Position numbers and translations under genes: made by a program
The notes under the pieces: model-generated
What the model saw: only the letters and a program-made list of their open reading frames with translations
Database searches by the model: none
Told to the model about the DNA's origin: nothing
Source of the DNA: Gordonibacter sp034932485
GTDB lineage: Bacteria > Actinomycetota > Coriobacteriia > Coriobacteriales > Eggerthellaceae
Direction of reading: 5' to 3'
Length of the DNA: 64,000 bases
NCBI GenBank assembly: GCA_034932485.1
Contig: JAYFOQ010000002.1
Span: forward strand, 186,001 to 250,000
Shown here: one piece after another, positions 8,544-17,404 of the stretch
Layout of the letters: every line of letters starts with the position of its first letter
How positions within the stretch are numbered: position 1 is the first letter of the stretch

Positions 8544-9298
8544 CCGATACGCGTAACGCTGGCGTTGGGAATTTTCGCCGGATCGTTCACGCGGGAGGGA
8601 TCCAGCAAGTACACCAGTGTACGCACGACAAACGAATGCGTAACCACCAACGCATTGCCCCCGCCAGCCAAGCGCACCGCCTCGCCCGCTTCTGCAAAAA
8701 AGCCGCTCAGGCGGTTCTCAATACGGTCAAAACATTCAGCACGGCCCGAGGTGTCTGCTCGCGCAAGAACATCGGCCACTTCGGGCAAGCGGCAGTTGTG
8801 ATCTTGGAAAGACAACTCTTCGCCAAAACCCTCGGTAAGCGCCGCATGCAGCAGCTCTCCCGGCTCACCTTCCAAGTCGCCGTAGCACCATTCACGCAAC
8901 CGCGGGTCTTGCGCAAGAGGCAACGATAAATTAGTAAAGGGAGAAACACCCGATTGCGGCAAGAAGAGCCCCGTGTGTCCTTGAGTATTGCCACGTGCGG
9001 CAGCCCATGAAGCAAGTAATACATCAAGTGTTTGTACCGCACGACCACTATCACTCGAAAAAGCCGCGGTAAAGGTAACTTCCGAAAGGCCACGACCGAG
9101 GGCTTCTGCCGCGCGCACGCCTTCTTCCGTCAAGGGTGTGTCGCACCATCCCTGCACCTTACCCATAACGTTGAACAAGGTTTGCCCATGACGTACCACA
9201 TAGAAAACTACCGGGTTATCCTCGAGGGAAAAATTAGCGGAAGGCACCGAGAGCATGCCGTAACCTGATGAACGTGATCCTGCGTTGTCTATAGCCAC
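8486..9298 (-). CDS. histidine phosphatase (phosphoglycerate mutase-like) family protein
   Basis: A 270-residue protein of the branch-1 histidine phosphatase superfamily. The phosphoacceptor motif VVRHGQTLFN is near residue 35, LTEEGVRAAEALG follows, EWCYGDLEG holds the acid residue and VVTHSFVVRTL provides the second catalytic histidine. The GTG at 9298 is preferred (AAAGGTGAG just upstream); another GTG at 9316 abuts the previous stop codon. It is last in an apparent operon with the two FAD oxidoreductases. The substrate (sugar phosphate or cofactor phosphate) cannot be told from sequence. Confidence 0.85.
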   Translation of the reverse strand: MAIDNAGSRSSGYGMLSVPSANFSLEDNPVVFYVVRHGQTLFNVMGKVQGWCDTPLTEEGVRAAEALGRGLSEVTFTAAFSSDSGRAVQTLDVLLASWAAARGNTQGHTGLFLPQSGVSPFTNLSLPLAQDPRLREWCYGDLEGEPGELLHAALTEGFGEELSFQDHNCRLPEVADVLARADTSGRAECFDRIENRLSGFFAEAGEAVRLAGGGNALVVTHSFVVRTLVYLLDPSRVNDPAKIPNASVTRIGYDGEHFSLGEIGSTSWQL

Positions 9299-9316
9299 AA
9301 TCTCACCTTTCCGCAC

Positions 9317-11128
9317 CTAAACGGCGTGCTGCAGGTAGTCTTTTACAAGCGACTCAGCAACCCGCAAGCCATCGCATGCGGCGCTCATGATACCGCCAGC
9401 GTAACCGGCACCTTCTCCGCAAGGGTAGAGCCCCGAGTTTGAGGCCACACCCCCTCCCGCATCAGCAAGCAGCGCTTGTAGGTTTTCGTCACGCACAATG
9501 CGAACAGGACTAGAACTACGGGTTTCCACGCCCGTCATAACCGCGGATGAATTGGCAAACCCCCGCAGCTTAGCATCAAGCAACGGCAAAGCCTCACCCA
9601 ATGCTTCCGCAACGAAGGGCGGCAAACATGCGCGCAGGTCGCACCAGGCCACGCCACGAGCATATGTCGGGTGCACCGTTGCGCTTCTCTCGCCGGTATT
9701 CGACTGCGCTTTTTCTAGCACTTTTACCTTTTCGTCATTCGCGGACAGCGAGGCGTACTTCGATACATTGGCAAACGACGAATCGTCCCCACCTGCCAAA
9801 AAATCTCCCACCGTCTGTGCTGGCGCTTGATAAGCAGAACCACCCGCCGCGAGAGCAGCCTCGTAGGCAGCGTGCTCCATGCGGCGCTGCAAATCGATGC
9901 CGGCCAGAGGGTCGTCACCATCAAAATCGTCCGGTCCTACACCTACCAAAAGAGCGCTGTTTGCGTTCTTCCCATCGCGCGCATAGCGACTCATGCCGTT
10001 CACCACTACGCCATCCTGCTCACTCGCCGCGCAAACAACCTCGCCGCCAGGACACATGCAGAATGTGTACACACTGCGTCCGCCCGGCAGATGCACCGCT
10101 AACTTGTAGTCAGCCGCGCCAAGAGCAGGATGCTCTACTGCCTGGCCATACTGCGCCCGATTGACTTCTTCTTGATTGTGCTCAATACGCACGCCCACCG
10201 AAAATGGTTTCTGTTCCATACGCACACCCGCATCGCGCACGACCTCAAAAGTGTCCCGTGCGGAATGCCCACAGGCTAGCACCACGCGGCTGGTATCAAC
10301 AATCTCACTCTCACCTGTGCGAGTATCGCGCACCTCAATATGGGAAAGCGTACCTTCCGAGAATCGTAAGCCTGTCAACTGAGCATGGAAGCGCATTTCG
10401 CCCCCCGCATTGACGATTTGCTGACGCAGGCGACGCACCACCTCTACCAGTTTATCGGTGCCAATATGCGGCTTTGCTTGCCAAAGAACTTCTTCAGGTG
10501 CGCCAGCCTCGGCAAACCAAGCCAACACATGACGAGCAAAGGGGCTTTTAATATTAGTGGTAAGCTTGCCGTCTGAAAACGTGCCCGCACCACCTTCTCC
10601 AAACTGAATATTCGTGTGACCATCAAGCGGTCCGCCTGCGTCGAAGGCCGCCACAGCAGCCAGACGCTCATCCACATTCCCACCACGCTCCAACACAAGA
10701 GGGCGTAGGCCTGCGCGTGCGAGATAAAGCGCCGCAAACAAACCAGCAGGACCCGCCCCCACTACGACAGGGCGCAGTTCGTCGCCACACGCGCAGGCAC
10801 AATCGAGAGTTGGAACAAAAAGCGATTCATAAGACTCGTGACACTTCACGTGCGTACCCGCAGCAGCGCCCGCACCACCACGCTGCGCCGCAGACACCAG
10901 AACCTCTTCTTCGGCAGCAGCGTCGACAAACTCCACCGCCATTGTTGCTACGAAATGCACGTCACGCTTCTTTCGTGCATCCACACTGCGCTTCAACAAG
11001 CGAATCGTATGTAGCTGCCTCTCAGGCACTCCCGCAGCGCAAGCGACAGCCTTACGTAATAAGGCCTCTCCTTCTGCCCCCGGTACCCCTGCATCAAGTG
11101 GCAGTTTTACGTTTGAAATCTCAAGCAT
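9317..11128 (-). CDS. FAD-dependent oxidoreductase, COG2509-like
   Basis: A 603-residue flavoprotein. An N-terminal domain of about 110 residues with a ferredoxin-like look (KRSVDARKKRDVHFVATM) precedes the FAD Rossmann motif VVVGAGPAGLFAALYLARAG (about 125). NIQFGEGGAGTFSDGKL and a C-terminal GLYPCGEGAGYAGGIMSAA complete the pattern of the uncharacterised dehydrogenases of COG2509. The ATG at 11128 is taken because upstream in-frame codons lie inside the preceding gene and the family begins near MLEISNVKLPLD. The start is four bases after the stop of the next gene upstream, so the pair is co-transcribed. The physiological substrate is unknown. Confidence 0.86.
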   Translation of the reverse strand: MLEISNVKLPLDAGVPGAEGEALLRKAVACAAGVPERQLHTIRLLKRSVDARKKRDVHFVATMAVEFVDAAAEEEVLVSAAQRGGAGAAAGTHVKCHESYESLFVPTLDCACACGDELRPVVVGAGPAGLFAALYLARAGLRPLVLERGGNVDERLAAVAAFDAGGPLDGHTNIQFGEGGAGTFSDGKLTTNIKSPFARHVLAWFAEAGAPEEVLWQAKPHIGTDKLVEVVRRLRQQIVNAGGEMRFHAQLTGLRFSEGTLSHIEVRDTRTGESEIVDTSRVVLACGHSARDTFEVVRDAGVRMEQKPFSVGVRIEHNQEEVNRAQYGQAVEHPALGAADYKLAVHLPGGRSVYTFCMCPGGEVVCAASEQDGVVVNGMSRYARDGKNANSALLVGVGPDDFDGDDPLAGIDLQRRMEHAAYEAALAAGGSAYQAPAQTVGDFLAGGDDSSFANVSKYASLSANDEKVKVLEKAQSNTGERSATVHPTYARGVAWCDLRACLPPFVAEALGEALPLLDAKLRGFANSSAVMTGVETRSSSPVRIVRDENLQALLADAGGGVASNSGLYPCGEGAGYAGGIMSAACDGLRVAESLVKDYLQHAV

Positions 11129-11132
11129 ATAA

Positions 11133-12458
11133 CTACCTATCTCTTCGAGCACGCGCGGCGGCATACCTGCCCGCAACCAGCCCACTTGCCCAGGCCCAGT
11201 GTAAGTTGTAGCCACCGCAAGGAGCATCCACGTCAAACGCCTCACCAACCACAAACAAGCCTTTATCCCAACGTGATTCTAAGGTAGCGGCGTCAAAGTT
11301 GTTAACCGCCAAACCTCCACGCGTTACTTGGCACTGGCGCGCCTCGCCAATGCCCTCGATTTTCAGGGGTAATGCCTTTAGCGCCACCGCCAATGCGGCT
11401 ACGTCAGATTTTCTAAAGGCCATTTCAGGGTGCAGCTTTGCCTGCTTCAGCACTACTGATGCCACGGGAGGCAGCAATAGCCCACGCAAGTATGCTTCCG
11501 CCGTGAGAGATTGCCCCTGAGCCGCAAGACGCTTGCGACGACTAAACAAATAGCTTTCGCAATGTGAGGCGGAAACAAACGGCAGTAAATCAATAAGTAG
11601 CGTGTCACCTGGACAAGCGAAACGAGAGAGGTTGAACACCGCAATGCCCGATACCCCATAGGAGCGAAAGAGCAGCTCGCCCTCTTCATGCGCCTTAACC
11701 ACACCGTCAGAGCCTACTAAAGCAAGTGCGGCCCTCACGCGAATATTGTCCAAACTTTTTGCAACCTTGCCAAAGGTACGCAAAGGCCCCAAAACAGGCT
11801 GCATCGCCACCGTCTGATAGCTCTCAGGCAGCAACCCCTCGAACCTGCGTCCACCGCAGGCGACAATAACTACCTCAGCATGCTCTATCGCGCCATCAGC
11901 AAAGCGCAGGTGAAAACGCTCGCCCTCATGTTGAGGCGGCACCACCTGACTAACCGCGTTGCCGCATTCCTCTCGCACGCCTACCGCAGCGCACGCAGCG
12001 CGCAGCACATCTAATACCGTAGATGCTTTGTTCGTAAAGGGATACAACCGCCCCTCATCATCTTCACGCCACTCAAGGCCAGCGTTGGCAAAAAAGGCAT
12101 GAACCGGGTCTTCACTGTTTGCCCTTGGGTTTGTGCTCTCTCCTGCGTCCGCATTCGCACTTGCGTCCGCATTCGCGTTTCCATGCTCGGCGAGCGCAGC
12201 ATGCTGCCGTCGCAATACCTGCAAAACCTCGCCAACAAACGTCGCATTGCGGTAATGAGTTGCCTCAACGCACGCATTCGAGAAGTTACACCGCCCATTG
12301 CCGGTAGCCAAAACCGAACGCCCTACACGGTCATCAGCTTCGTACAGCACGACCTCAACGGCAGGAGCCGCGCTACCTCGCGTGCGCAGCGCTTCGCCCG
12401 CTGCCACCGCAGCCGCCAGCCCCGCGGCACCACCGCCTATAATTGCAAGTTTTTTCAT
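11133..12458 (-). CDS. NAD(P)/FAD-dependent oxidoreductase, HI0933/BaiN family
   Basis: A 441-residue flavoprotein. An N-terminal FAD motif IIGGGAAGLAAAVAAGE is followed by TGNGRCNFSN, which is diagnostic of the HI0933-like family that includes BaiN. YGVSGIAVFNLSRF in the middle and GGYNLHWAWASGLVAGR at the C-terminus fit as well. The ATG at 12458 follows GATGGGGCA; a TTG at 12476 is less likely. Residues about 98-115 form an Asn/Ala/Asp-rich low-complexity insert encoded by an 18-bp direct repeat. It heads the operon with the COG2509 oxidoreductase and the phosphatase. The substrate is not known; bile-acid activity should not be assumed. Confidence 0.88.
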   Translation of the reverse strand: MKKLAIIGGGAAGLAAAVAAGEALRTRGSAAPAVEVVLYEADDRVGRSVLATGNGRCNFSNACVEATHYRNATFVGEVLQVLRRQHAALAEHGNANADASANADAGESTNPRANSEDPVHAFFANAGLEWREDDEGRLYPFTNKASTVLDVLRAACAAVGVREECGNAVSQVVPPQHEGERFHLRFADGAIEHAEVVIVACGGRRFEGLLPESYQTVAMQPVLGPLRTFGKVAKSLDNIRVRAALALVGSDGVVKAHEEGELLFRSYGVSGIAVFNLSRFACPGDTLLIDLLPFVSASHCESYLFSRRKRLAAQGQSLTAEAYLRGLLLPPVASVVLKQAKLHPEMAFRKSDVAALAVALKALPLKIEGIGEARQCQVTRGGLAVNNFDAATLESRWDKGLFVVGEAFDVDAPCGGYNLHWAWASGLVAGRYAAARARRDR

Positions 12459-12570
12459 TGCCCCATCATATCTCAAAGTTGTAAAACGCGTATTCGCGCC
12501 GCAGTCTCAGAATTTCAATCAAATCGAACTGCATCAATGCCTTAGCAGCCACGGTTTAGTTCGTTCATTC

Positions 12571-14913
12571 TTAGATTAAGCTGGCCAAACGCTTGGCGTG
12601 CCAGCGACCAAAAATGCCGTACAGCACCTGAAAAACCACGGCAATTACCAAGGCACATCCCACAAACAGTATCGTCATTTCTTGTGTAAACGCCACGATG
12701 CCGAACAAGCCGTGAAATAGCGTTGCTCCCAGCACTGTGCCTCCCGCCACAACCAGCAATAACGCAGCACGAATAGGTGTGAAGGGCACACACAGACGTA
12801 CCACCAGCATAAAACCCACCCAAGCTGTTAGCAGTACACACAGCGTAGACACCTGACCATAATCTAATCCCAGCACGCGGTAGCCAACGATATTCGTCGT
12901 TAGCACTATCGCTACGGCACAAAGTGCACCTGGTATCGACTTTACAATAACGTTTTCCAAGAAGCGTCCCCGAATGCGATCTTTATTTGGCTCCAATGCC
13001 AGCACAAACGATGGGATGCCAATGGTGAAAGCCGATATCAGCGTCATTTGAATAGGCTGGAACGGATACTGCCAAGGCAGGAAGATAAACAATACCGCCA
13101 ACGACATAGACAGTAGCGTCTTAACCAAGAACAGCGAGGCCGAACGTTGCAGATTATTGATTGAACGACGCCCCTCTGCCACCACCTTTGGCATACTGGC
13201 AAAATCGTTGTCCACCAAAACCAACTGCGCCACATTACGAGCAGCATCTGAACCAGCCGCCATGGCCACCGAACAATCGGATTGCTTCAGCGCCAGAGTA
13301 TCATTAACGCCATCGCCCGTCATAGCTACCACATGCCCACGCTTTTGCAGCGCAATAACGAATTCCTTTTTCTGTTCGGGCTTCACCCTGCCGAACACAT
13401 GGTAACGCTCGATCGCATCGGCTACCTGTTCAGGTGTTTCAAGCGTCGTAGCATCAACGTATTGATCGGCACCCGACACACCAACCTTCCGCGCAATGCC
13501 CGAAACCGTGCGTGGATCATCTCCCGAGATAACGTTTACCGTAACGCCTTGATCCTTGAAATAACTGATTGTTTGCGCCGCAGTCGCACGTATTTGATCG
13601 TGAATACACACAAAGCCAAGAGGCACTGGATTGCCCACGAGGCCTCCATCATCAGTGAAGCCTTCCACCCGTGCCACCAAGAGCACACGGGCATCTTCAG
13701 CAAGCCTACCCGCTTGAGTCTCTACCGCAGCATAGCTGCTACCCAACACAAACTGCGCAGCCCCCATGACATAAGAGCATCCACCCTCAAACGCAGCACC
13801 AGACCACTTCTTATCGGACGAAAATGGCACCACACGCTTAACGTCGAGCTTCTTTACCGGACTTTCCGCATAGTGTTCAATAATGGCCTGCGCCGTTTCG
13901 TTGGGGTCTTCATCAGCCGCAACCAGAGAGGCCAATGCCGCATCCACCTCGGCCGCACTAGAGCCATCTACCGTCTCAACGGAAGCCACCTCCATTGCAC
14001 CTGTGGTAATGGTGCCTGTTTTATCTAGGCAGAGAGTGTCAACTCGCGCCAGCGTCTCAATGCAGTACAGCTGTTGCACCAGTACCTTGCTTTGAGCAAG
14101 ACGTACCACCGCCACCGCCAACACGGTGGACGTTAGCAGAATAAGACCTTCGGGAATCATGCCTACCAACGCAGCGGTAGTAGATAAGACAGCATCGTTA
14201 AACGCCACGCCATGACTAAGGAACTCGCGAGCAAACAGAATAGCACCCAGCGGGAAGATGATAAAACTAACGAACTTGATAATACCATTCAAACTGTTCA
14301 TGATCTCGGAGTTCACTGCCTTATGCTGCTTGGCCTCCGAGCTAATCTTTGCAGCGTAATTCTCTTTACCCACATGCACAACGCGCGCTGTAACCATACC
14401 GGCGTTCACAAACGAACCACTCATAAGCTCGTCGCCCGGCTTCTTTTTAATAAGGTTGCTCTCGCCCGTAAGCAGGCTCTCGTTCATGTCGCATGCGCCT
14501 GTTACCACTTCAGCGTCAGCGGGAACTTGGTCTCCACGACCCAACACCATAAGGTCGTCACGCACCACCTCGTGCAAGGGTATCTCGATACGCATGCCGT
14601 CGCGAATAACCATAGCATGCGAGCCGGCAACAATAGAAAGGCGGTCCGTGGTACGCTTCGAACGAATTTCCTGCACGATGCCAATAATAGTGTTCAATAC
14701 AATAACCAGCATGAACAACATATTCTTGTATGAGCCGGTTACAAGAACAAACAATGCAAGTATCACGTTAATAAGATTGAATAACGTACAAACATTACTC
14801 AGCACAATCTGCTTGACAGAGCGCGTTTTCACATCCACATCAGCGTTCACGTCTCCGCGCGCTACTCGCTCGGCTACTTCCGCAGAAGTTAAGCCCCTTG
14901 GTTGTTTGTCCAT
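12571..14913 (-). CDS. P-type cation-transporting ATPase
   Basis: A 780-residue P-type ATPase. The actuator TGES is at residues 149-152, the transmembrane motif PEGL at 254-257 (in place of the CPx of heavy-metal pumps), the phosphorylation site DKTGT at 297-301, and GDGVNDTLALK lies in the hinge. About ten membrane helices are visible. The compact N-terminus and the order of motifs resemble the CtpE-type Ca2+ exporters or importers and related cation pumps of Gram-positive bacteria, so calcium or magnesium is likelier than copper or zinc. AAGGACC precedes the ATG. It stands alone. Confidence 0.9.
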   Translation of the reverse strand: MDKQPRGLTSAEVAERVARGDVNADVDVKTRSVKQIVLSNVCTLFNLINVILALFVLVTGSYKNMLFMLVIVLNTIIGIVQEIRSKRTTDRLSIVAGSHAMVIRDGMRIEIPLHEVVRDDLMVLGRGDQVPADAEVVTGACDMNESLLTGESNLIKKKPGDELMSGSFVNAGMVTARVVHVGKENYAAKISSEAKQHKAVNSEIMNSLNGIIKFVSFIIFPLGAILFAREFLSHGVAFNDAVLSTTAALVGMIPEGLILLTSTVLAVAVVRLAQSKVLVQQLYCIETLARVDTLCLDKTGTITTGAMEVASVETVDGSSAAEVDAALASLVAADEDPNETAQAIIEHYAESPVKKLDVKRVVPFSSDKKWSGAAFEGGCSYVMGAAQFVLGSSYAAVETQAGRLAEDARVLLVARVEGFTDDGGLVGNPVPLGFVCIHDQIRATAAQTISYFKDQGVTVNVISGDDPRTVSGIARKVGVSGADQYVDATTLETPEQVADAIERYHVFGRVKPEQKKEFVIALQKRGHVVAMTGDGVNDTLALKQSDCSVAMAAGSDAARNVAQLVLVDNDFASMPKVVAEGRRSINNLQRSASLFLVKTLLSMSLAVLFIFLPWQYPFQPIQMTLISAFTIGIPSFVLALEPNKDRIRGRFLENVIVKSIPGALCAVAIVLTTNIVGYRVLGLDYGQVSTLCVLLTAWVGFMLVVRLCVPFTPIRAALLLVVAGGTVLGATLFHGLFGIVAFTQEMTILFVGCALVIAVVFQVLYGIFGRWHAKRLASLI

Positions 14914-15122
14914 GCAAGGTCCTTGTCGTTATCGGCGCGATCGGCGCTCACATCAAGCGGCACCCCCAGCATACAGGCGATTCGCACTGCGCCTCATTGT
15001 ACGACGACCTTCATGTAAATAACCTCTCATCGGCGAGGATAGAAGCTGTTTCCGCGTGAATCGCACAGGATGCAACTTCAACACTTCCTGCAAGCAGAAC
15101 ATATGATCCTTTTAACAATCCA

Positions 15123-15161
15123 AGAAGGCCCCGATCTCTTCGCAGTGGATCGGGGCCTTCT
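15123..15161 (-). terminator. terminator-like hairpin after the first AGCS gene
   Basis: Perfect 14-bp inverted repeat: AGAAGGCCCCGATC (15123-15136) and GATCGGGGCCTTCT (15148-15161) with an 11-base loop. It lies 36 bp after the stop codon of the symporter gene. The T-run on the minus strand is weak (TTGGATTGTT). Confidence 0.75.
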
Positions 15162-15196
15162 CGGATTATGCGAACCGCCCAGGAGGGCGGGCGGCG

Positions 15197-16612
15197 CTAC
15201 TTGGATTCCAATACTGGAATAGGAGTATCGTCCGTCTCGTCAAGATTCTTGTCCCACACGTAGTGCTTTGTCTCGCGCGCTATCAAACCCGAGAGCGCCA
15301 ACACCACGATAATATTCGGTACGGCCATGAGCGCGTTGGTAATGTCAGACACCGTCCATACCAAGTCACCCACGCCGATGGCCCCCAAGAATGCCATAAC
15401 CACATACAGCACCTGATAAGGACGCACGGCATGCTTGCCAAATAGGTAAGCAACACAACGGTTACCGTAGTACGACCAACCAAGAATAGTCGAGTAGGCA
15501 AACAGTACCATGCCGATAATTAGGATAGGCGTGCCGATATAGGGAATAGCCCCGAAAGCAGCACTGGTTAGATCGGCTCCCGCATGAATTTGCCCGCTAT
15601 CCAGAATACCAGGGTTCGCGATAAGGGTAGATACCAGCACAATACCCGTAAGAGCACAGATAATAACGGTATCCCAAAACGTACCGGTCATGGATACGAG
15701 AGCTTGTCGAGCCGGATTGCGCGTAGACGCAGCCGAAGCCACAATAGGAGCCGAACCCAAGCCCGACTCGTTGGAAAAGAGGCCACGCGCGCAACCAAAC
15801 TGCAGCGCCATCATGAGGCCCGAGCCCACGGCACCGCCAAAAGCTGCCTTAGGCGTAAAGGCGCATTCAAAAATAAGGCAGATTGCCGGCCATACGAACT
15901 GCCAGTTGATGCCAATAATCATGATGCAGCCCCACACATAAGCGATAGCCATAAAGGGAACCAGCTTTTCGCATACCCTTGAGATAACTTTGACTCCGCC
16001 AAAAATAACCACCGACACCATGATAACAATAGCAAGGCCGATGCCCCACGCTGGAATGCCCGGCGCGTTTGAAAGGATAATACCCGTCATGGAACTAGAC
16101 TGCACCGCTGAACCAATACCAAATGACGCAATGGCAGCAAAGAGGGCAAACGCCCCCGCACCCAACATGGCCCACCACGGCGTCTTGCCATTCTTTTCGA
16201 AACCGCGGCGCCATGCATACATGGCACCACCCAGCATGTTCCCTTTATGGTCGCGCACGCGATACTTCACGGCAGCGTAGGTTTCAGCATACTTCGTGGC
16301 CATACCAAACACACCAGTCAGCCACATCCACAGTACTGCACCAGGACCACCTGCCAAAATAGCCGTGGCCACACCCACGATATTACCCGTACCAATAGTG
16401 GCAGAAAGAGCCGTGGTCAATGCACCAAACTGGCTGATATCTCCCGGAGCATCGGGGTCTTTCGTCACCGACAGCTTAATGGCCGTGGGCAGCTTGCGCT
16501 GAATAAAACCTGTGCGTACCGTTAGATATAGATGTGATCCCAATAGAAGCGCAATCATCGGAGGTCCCCACACAAAGGCGTCAATGCCATTGATGATGCC
16601 TACGATATCCAT
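15197..16612 (-). CDS. sodium:alanine/glycine symporter, AGCS family (copy 1)
   Basis: A 471-residue membrane protein with about ten to eleven hydrophobic helices. Family hallmarks are GALTTALSATIGTGNIVGVA near residue 70, GPGAVLWMWLTGVFGMATKY, and FGCARGLFSNESGLGSAPI in the second half, followed by GTFWDTVIICALTGIVLVS. It imports small neutral amino acids with Na+. The ATG at 16612 opens the conserved MDIVGIINGIDAFVWGPPM; the long upstream extension in the same frame is not family-like. It is transcribed alone behind a promoter with a dyad shared with the ABC transporter promoter near 41160. A close paralogue lies at 24508-25929. Confidence 0.92.
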   Translation of the reverse strand: MDIVGIINGIDAFVWGPPMIALLLGSHLYLTVRTGFIQRKLPTAIKLSVTKDPDAPGDISQFGALTTALSATIGTGNIVGVATAILAGGPGAVLWMWLTGVFGMATKYAETYAAVKYRVRDHKGNMLGGAMYAWRRGFEKNGKTPWWAMLGAGAFALFAAIASFGIGSAVQSSSMTGIILSNAPGIPAWGIGLAIVIMVSVVIFGGVKVISRVCEKLVPFMAIAYVWGCIMIIGINWQFVWPAICLIFECAFTPKAAFGGAVGSGLMMALQFGCARGLFSNESGLGSAPIVASAASTRNPARQALVSMTGTFWDTVIICALTGIVLVSTLIANPGILDSGQIHAGADLTSAAFGAIPYIGTPILIIGMVLFAYSTILGWSYYGNRCVAYLFGKHAVRPYQVLYVVMAFLGAIGVGDLVWTVSDITNALMAVPNIIVVLALSGLIARETKHYVWDKNLDETDDTPIPVLESK

Positions 16613-16788
16613 AAGCAACTCTCTTTCTCTCGTTGGTCCCCGTCGCGATAAAAAGAGCCATTGCCGAAACTGAGTGATCTCCCAGCCACCCACCCCGAAA
16701 TGACCGTACATCATAATTTGAGCCCAAGCGGTCCATAACCTACGTATACACAGAGGCACACACATAATCGGACAATCCGTTTTGGCAG

Positions 16789-16821
16789 AAGCACTTTTCC
16801 ACGCTAAAGTGCTTGGATTAT
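16789..16821 (-). promoter_or_regulatory. -10 box and dyad operator for AGCS copy 1
   Basis: On the minus strand a perfect TATAAT (16816-16821) is followed directly by a 9-bp inverted repeat, AAGCACTTT and AAAGTGCTT (16789-16797 and 16806-16814 on the plus strand, 8-base spacer). An operator over the transcription start suggests repression. The inner motif CTAAAGTG-C-TTGGA recurs at 41162-41174 next to another amino-acid transporter promoter. Confidence 0.55.
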
Positions 16822-16964
16822 AGACGCGGAATACTTTACGAACTTTTGGTAATTCAAAAAATACCAGTGAACGGAGCGTATGGATGCAACTACGTACATT
16901 ATGCCAGCATGAATCGATACTCTCCAAACGGTGGGTAGGAACTTTTGTAAACCATTCAAAGAGC

Positions 16965-17000
16965 ACAGGGAGCCGGAAACTTTTATTTCCGGCTCCCTGT
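16965..17000 (-). terminator. terminator of the molybdoenzyme operon
   Basis: A 15-bp perfect stem, ACAGGGAGCCGGAAA (16965-16979) and TTTCCGGCTCCCTGT (16986-17000), with a 6-base loop. It lies downstream of the zinc-ribbon gene, the last of the cluster. It has only scattered T residues behind it, but the stem is very strong. Confidence 0.8.
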
Positions 17001-17093
17001 ATCGGAGTTTAGTTCGGTAGGGATTCCAGCCTTTTTCTCTTGGGGCTTTCGATTAGACCCCCCTTTTTTTCCTTTTACGTACTATAAACCTTA

Positions 17094-17330
17094 TTAGGCC
17101 TTCGGAGGCTTCGGGGCGGCGGGTGCTTCGGGAGCAGCAGAAGCTTTGGGGATAGCAGGAGCAGCAGGAGCAGGTATTGGCTTCTCCCCCCTTATATAGG
17201 GCATAAGATCGCACTTACAGTGCTGGCATCTCTTTAGGGCAATACCCGGGATAGGTTTGATTTCCTCGCCGCACTCGGGGCAAAAGTTCCGTTCTGCCTC
17301 GGCGGACGCACTAGCAGGCCTAAAACACAT
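17094..17330 (-). CDS. small zinc-ribbon protein with Pro/Ala tail
   Basis: A 78-residue protein with two cysteine knuckles, CPEC at 17-20 and CQHCKC at 35-40, so probably one zinc ribbon, followed by a 30-residue Pro/Ala/Lys tail. The ATG at 17330 is preceded by AAAGGATG. It is the last gene of the cluster with the MFS transporter, VOC protein and molybdoenzyme subunits. No function can be assigned; a rubredoxin-like or protein-binding role is possible. No membrane segment is seen. Confidence 0.7.
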   Translation of the reverse strand: MCFRPASASAEAERNFCPECGEEIKPIPGIALKRCQHCKCDLMPYIRGEKPIPAPAAPAIPKASAAPEAPAAPKPPKA

Positions 17331-17404
17331 AGTAGATCATCCTTTCGGGCCTGCTCAGGCACGAAACATTACACGCACGATGCCTGAGCAGAAATAATTA
17401 CAAC

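Larger units (their letters stand above)
16613..17093. other. long intergenic region
   Basis: These 481 bp hold the promoter and operator of the first AGCS gene (about 16789-16821) and the terminator of the upstream operon (16965-17000). The stretch 16620-16785 has no convincing open frame with a ribosome-binding site and presumably forms a long 5' leader. Confidence 0.5.

Noticed and set aside
13282..14028. 248-codon open frame antisense to the P-type ATPase
   Set aside because: Shadow of conserved catalytic domains; no start signals.
16789..16814. CIRCE heat-shock element
   Set aside because: Arms resemble GCACT/AGTGC but the inner spacing is one base too long and the gene is a transporter, not a chaperone.
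16613..16966. 118-residue N-terminal extension of AGCS copy 1
   Set aside because: Not family-like, contains the promoter, operator and leader of the gene, and the paralogue starts at the equivalent of 16612.
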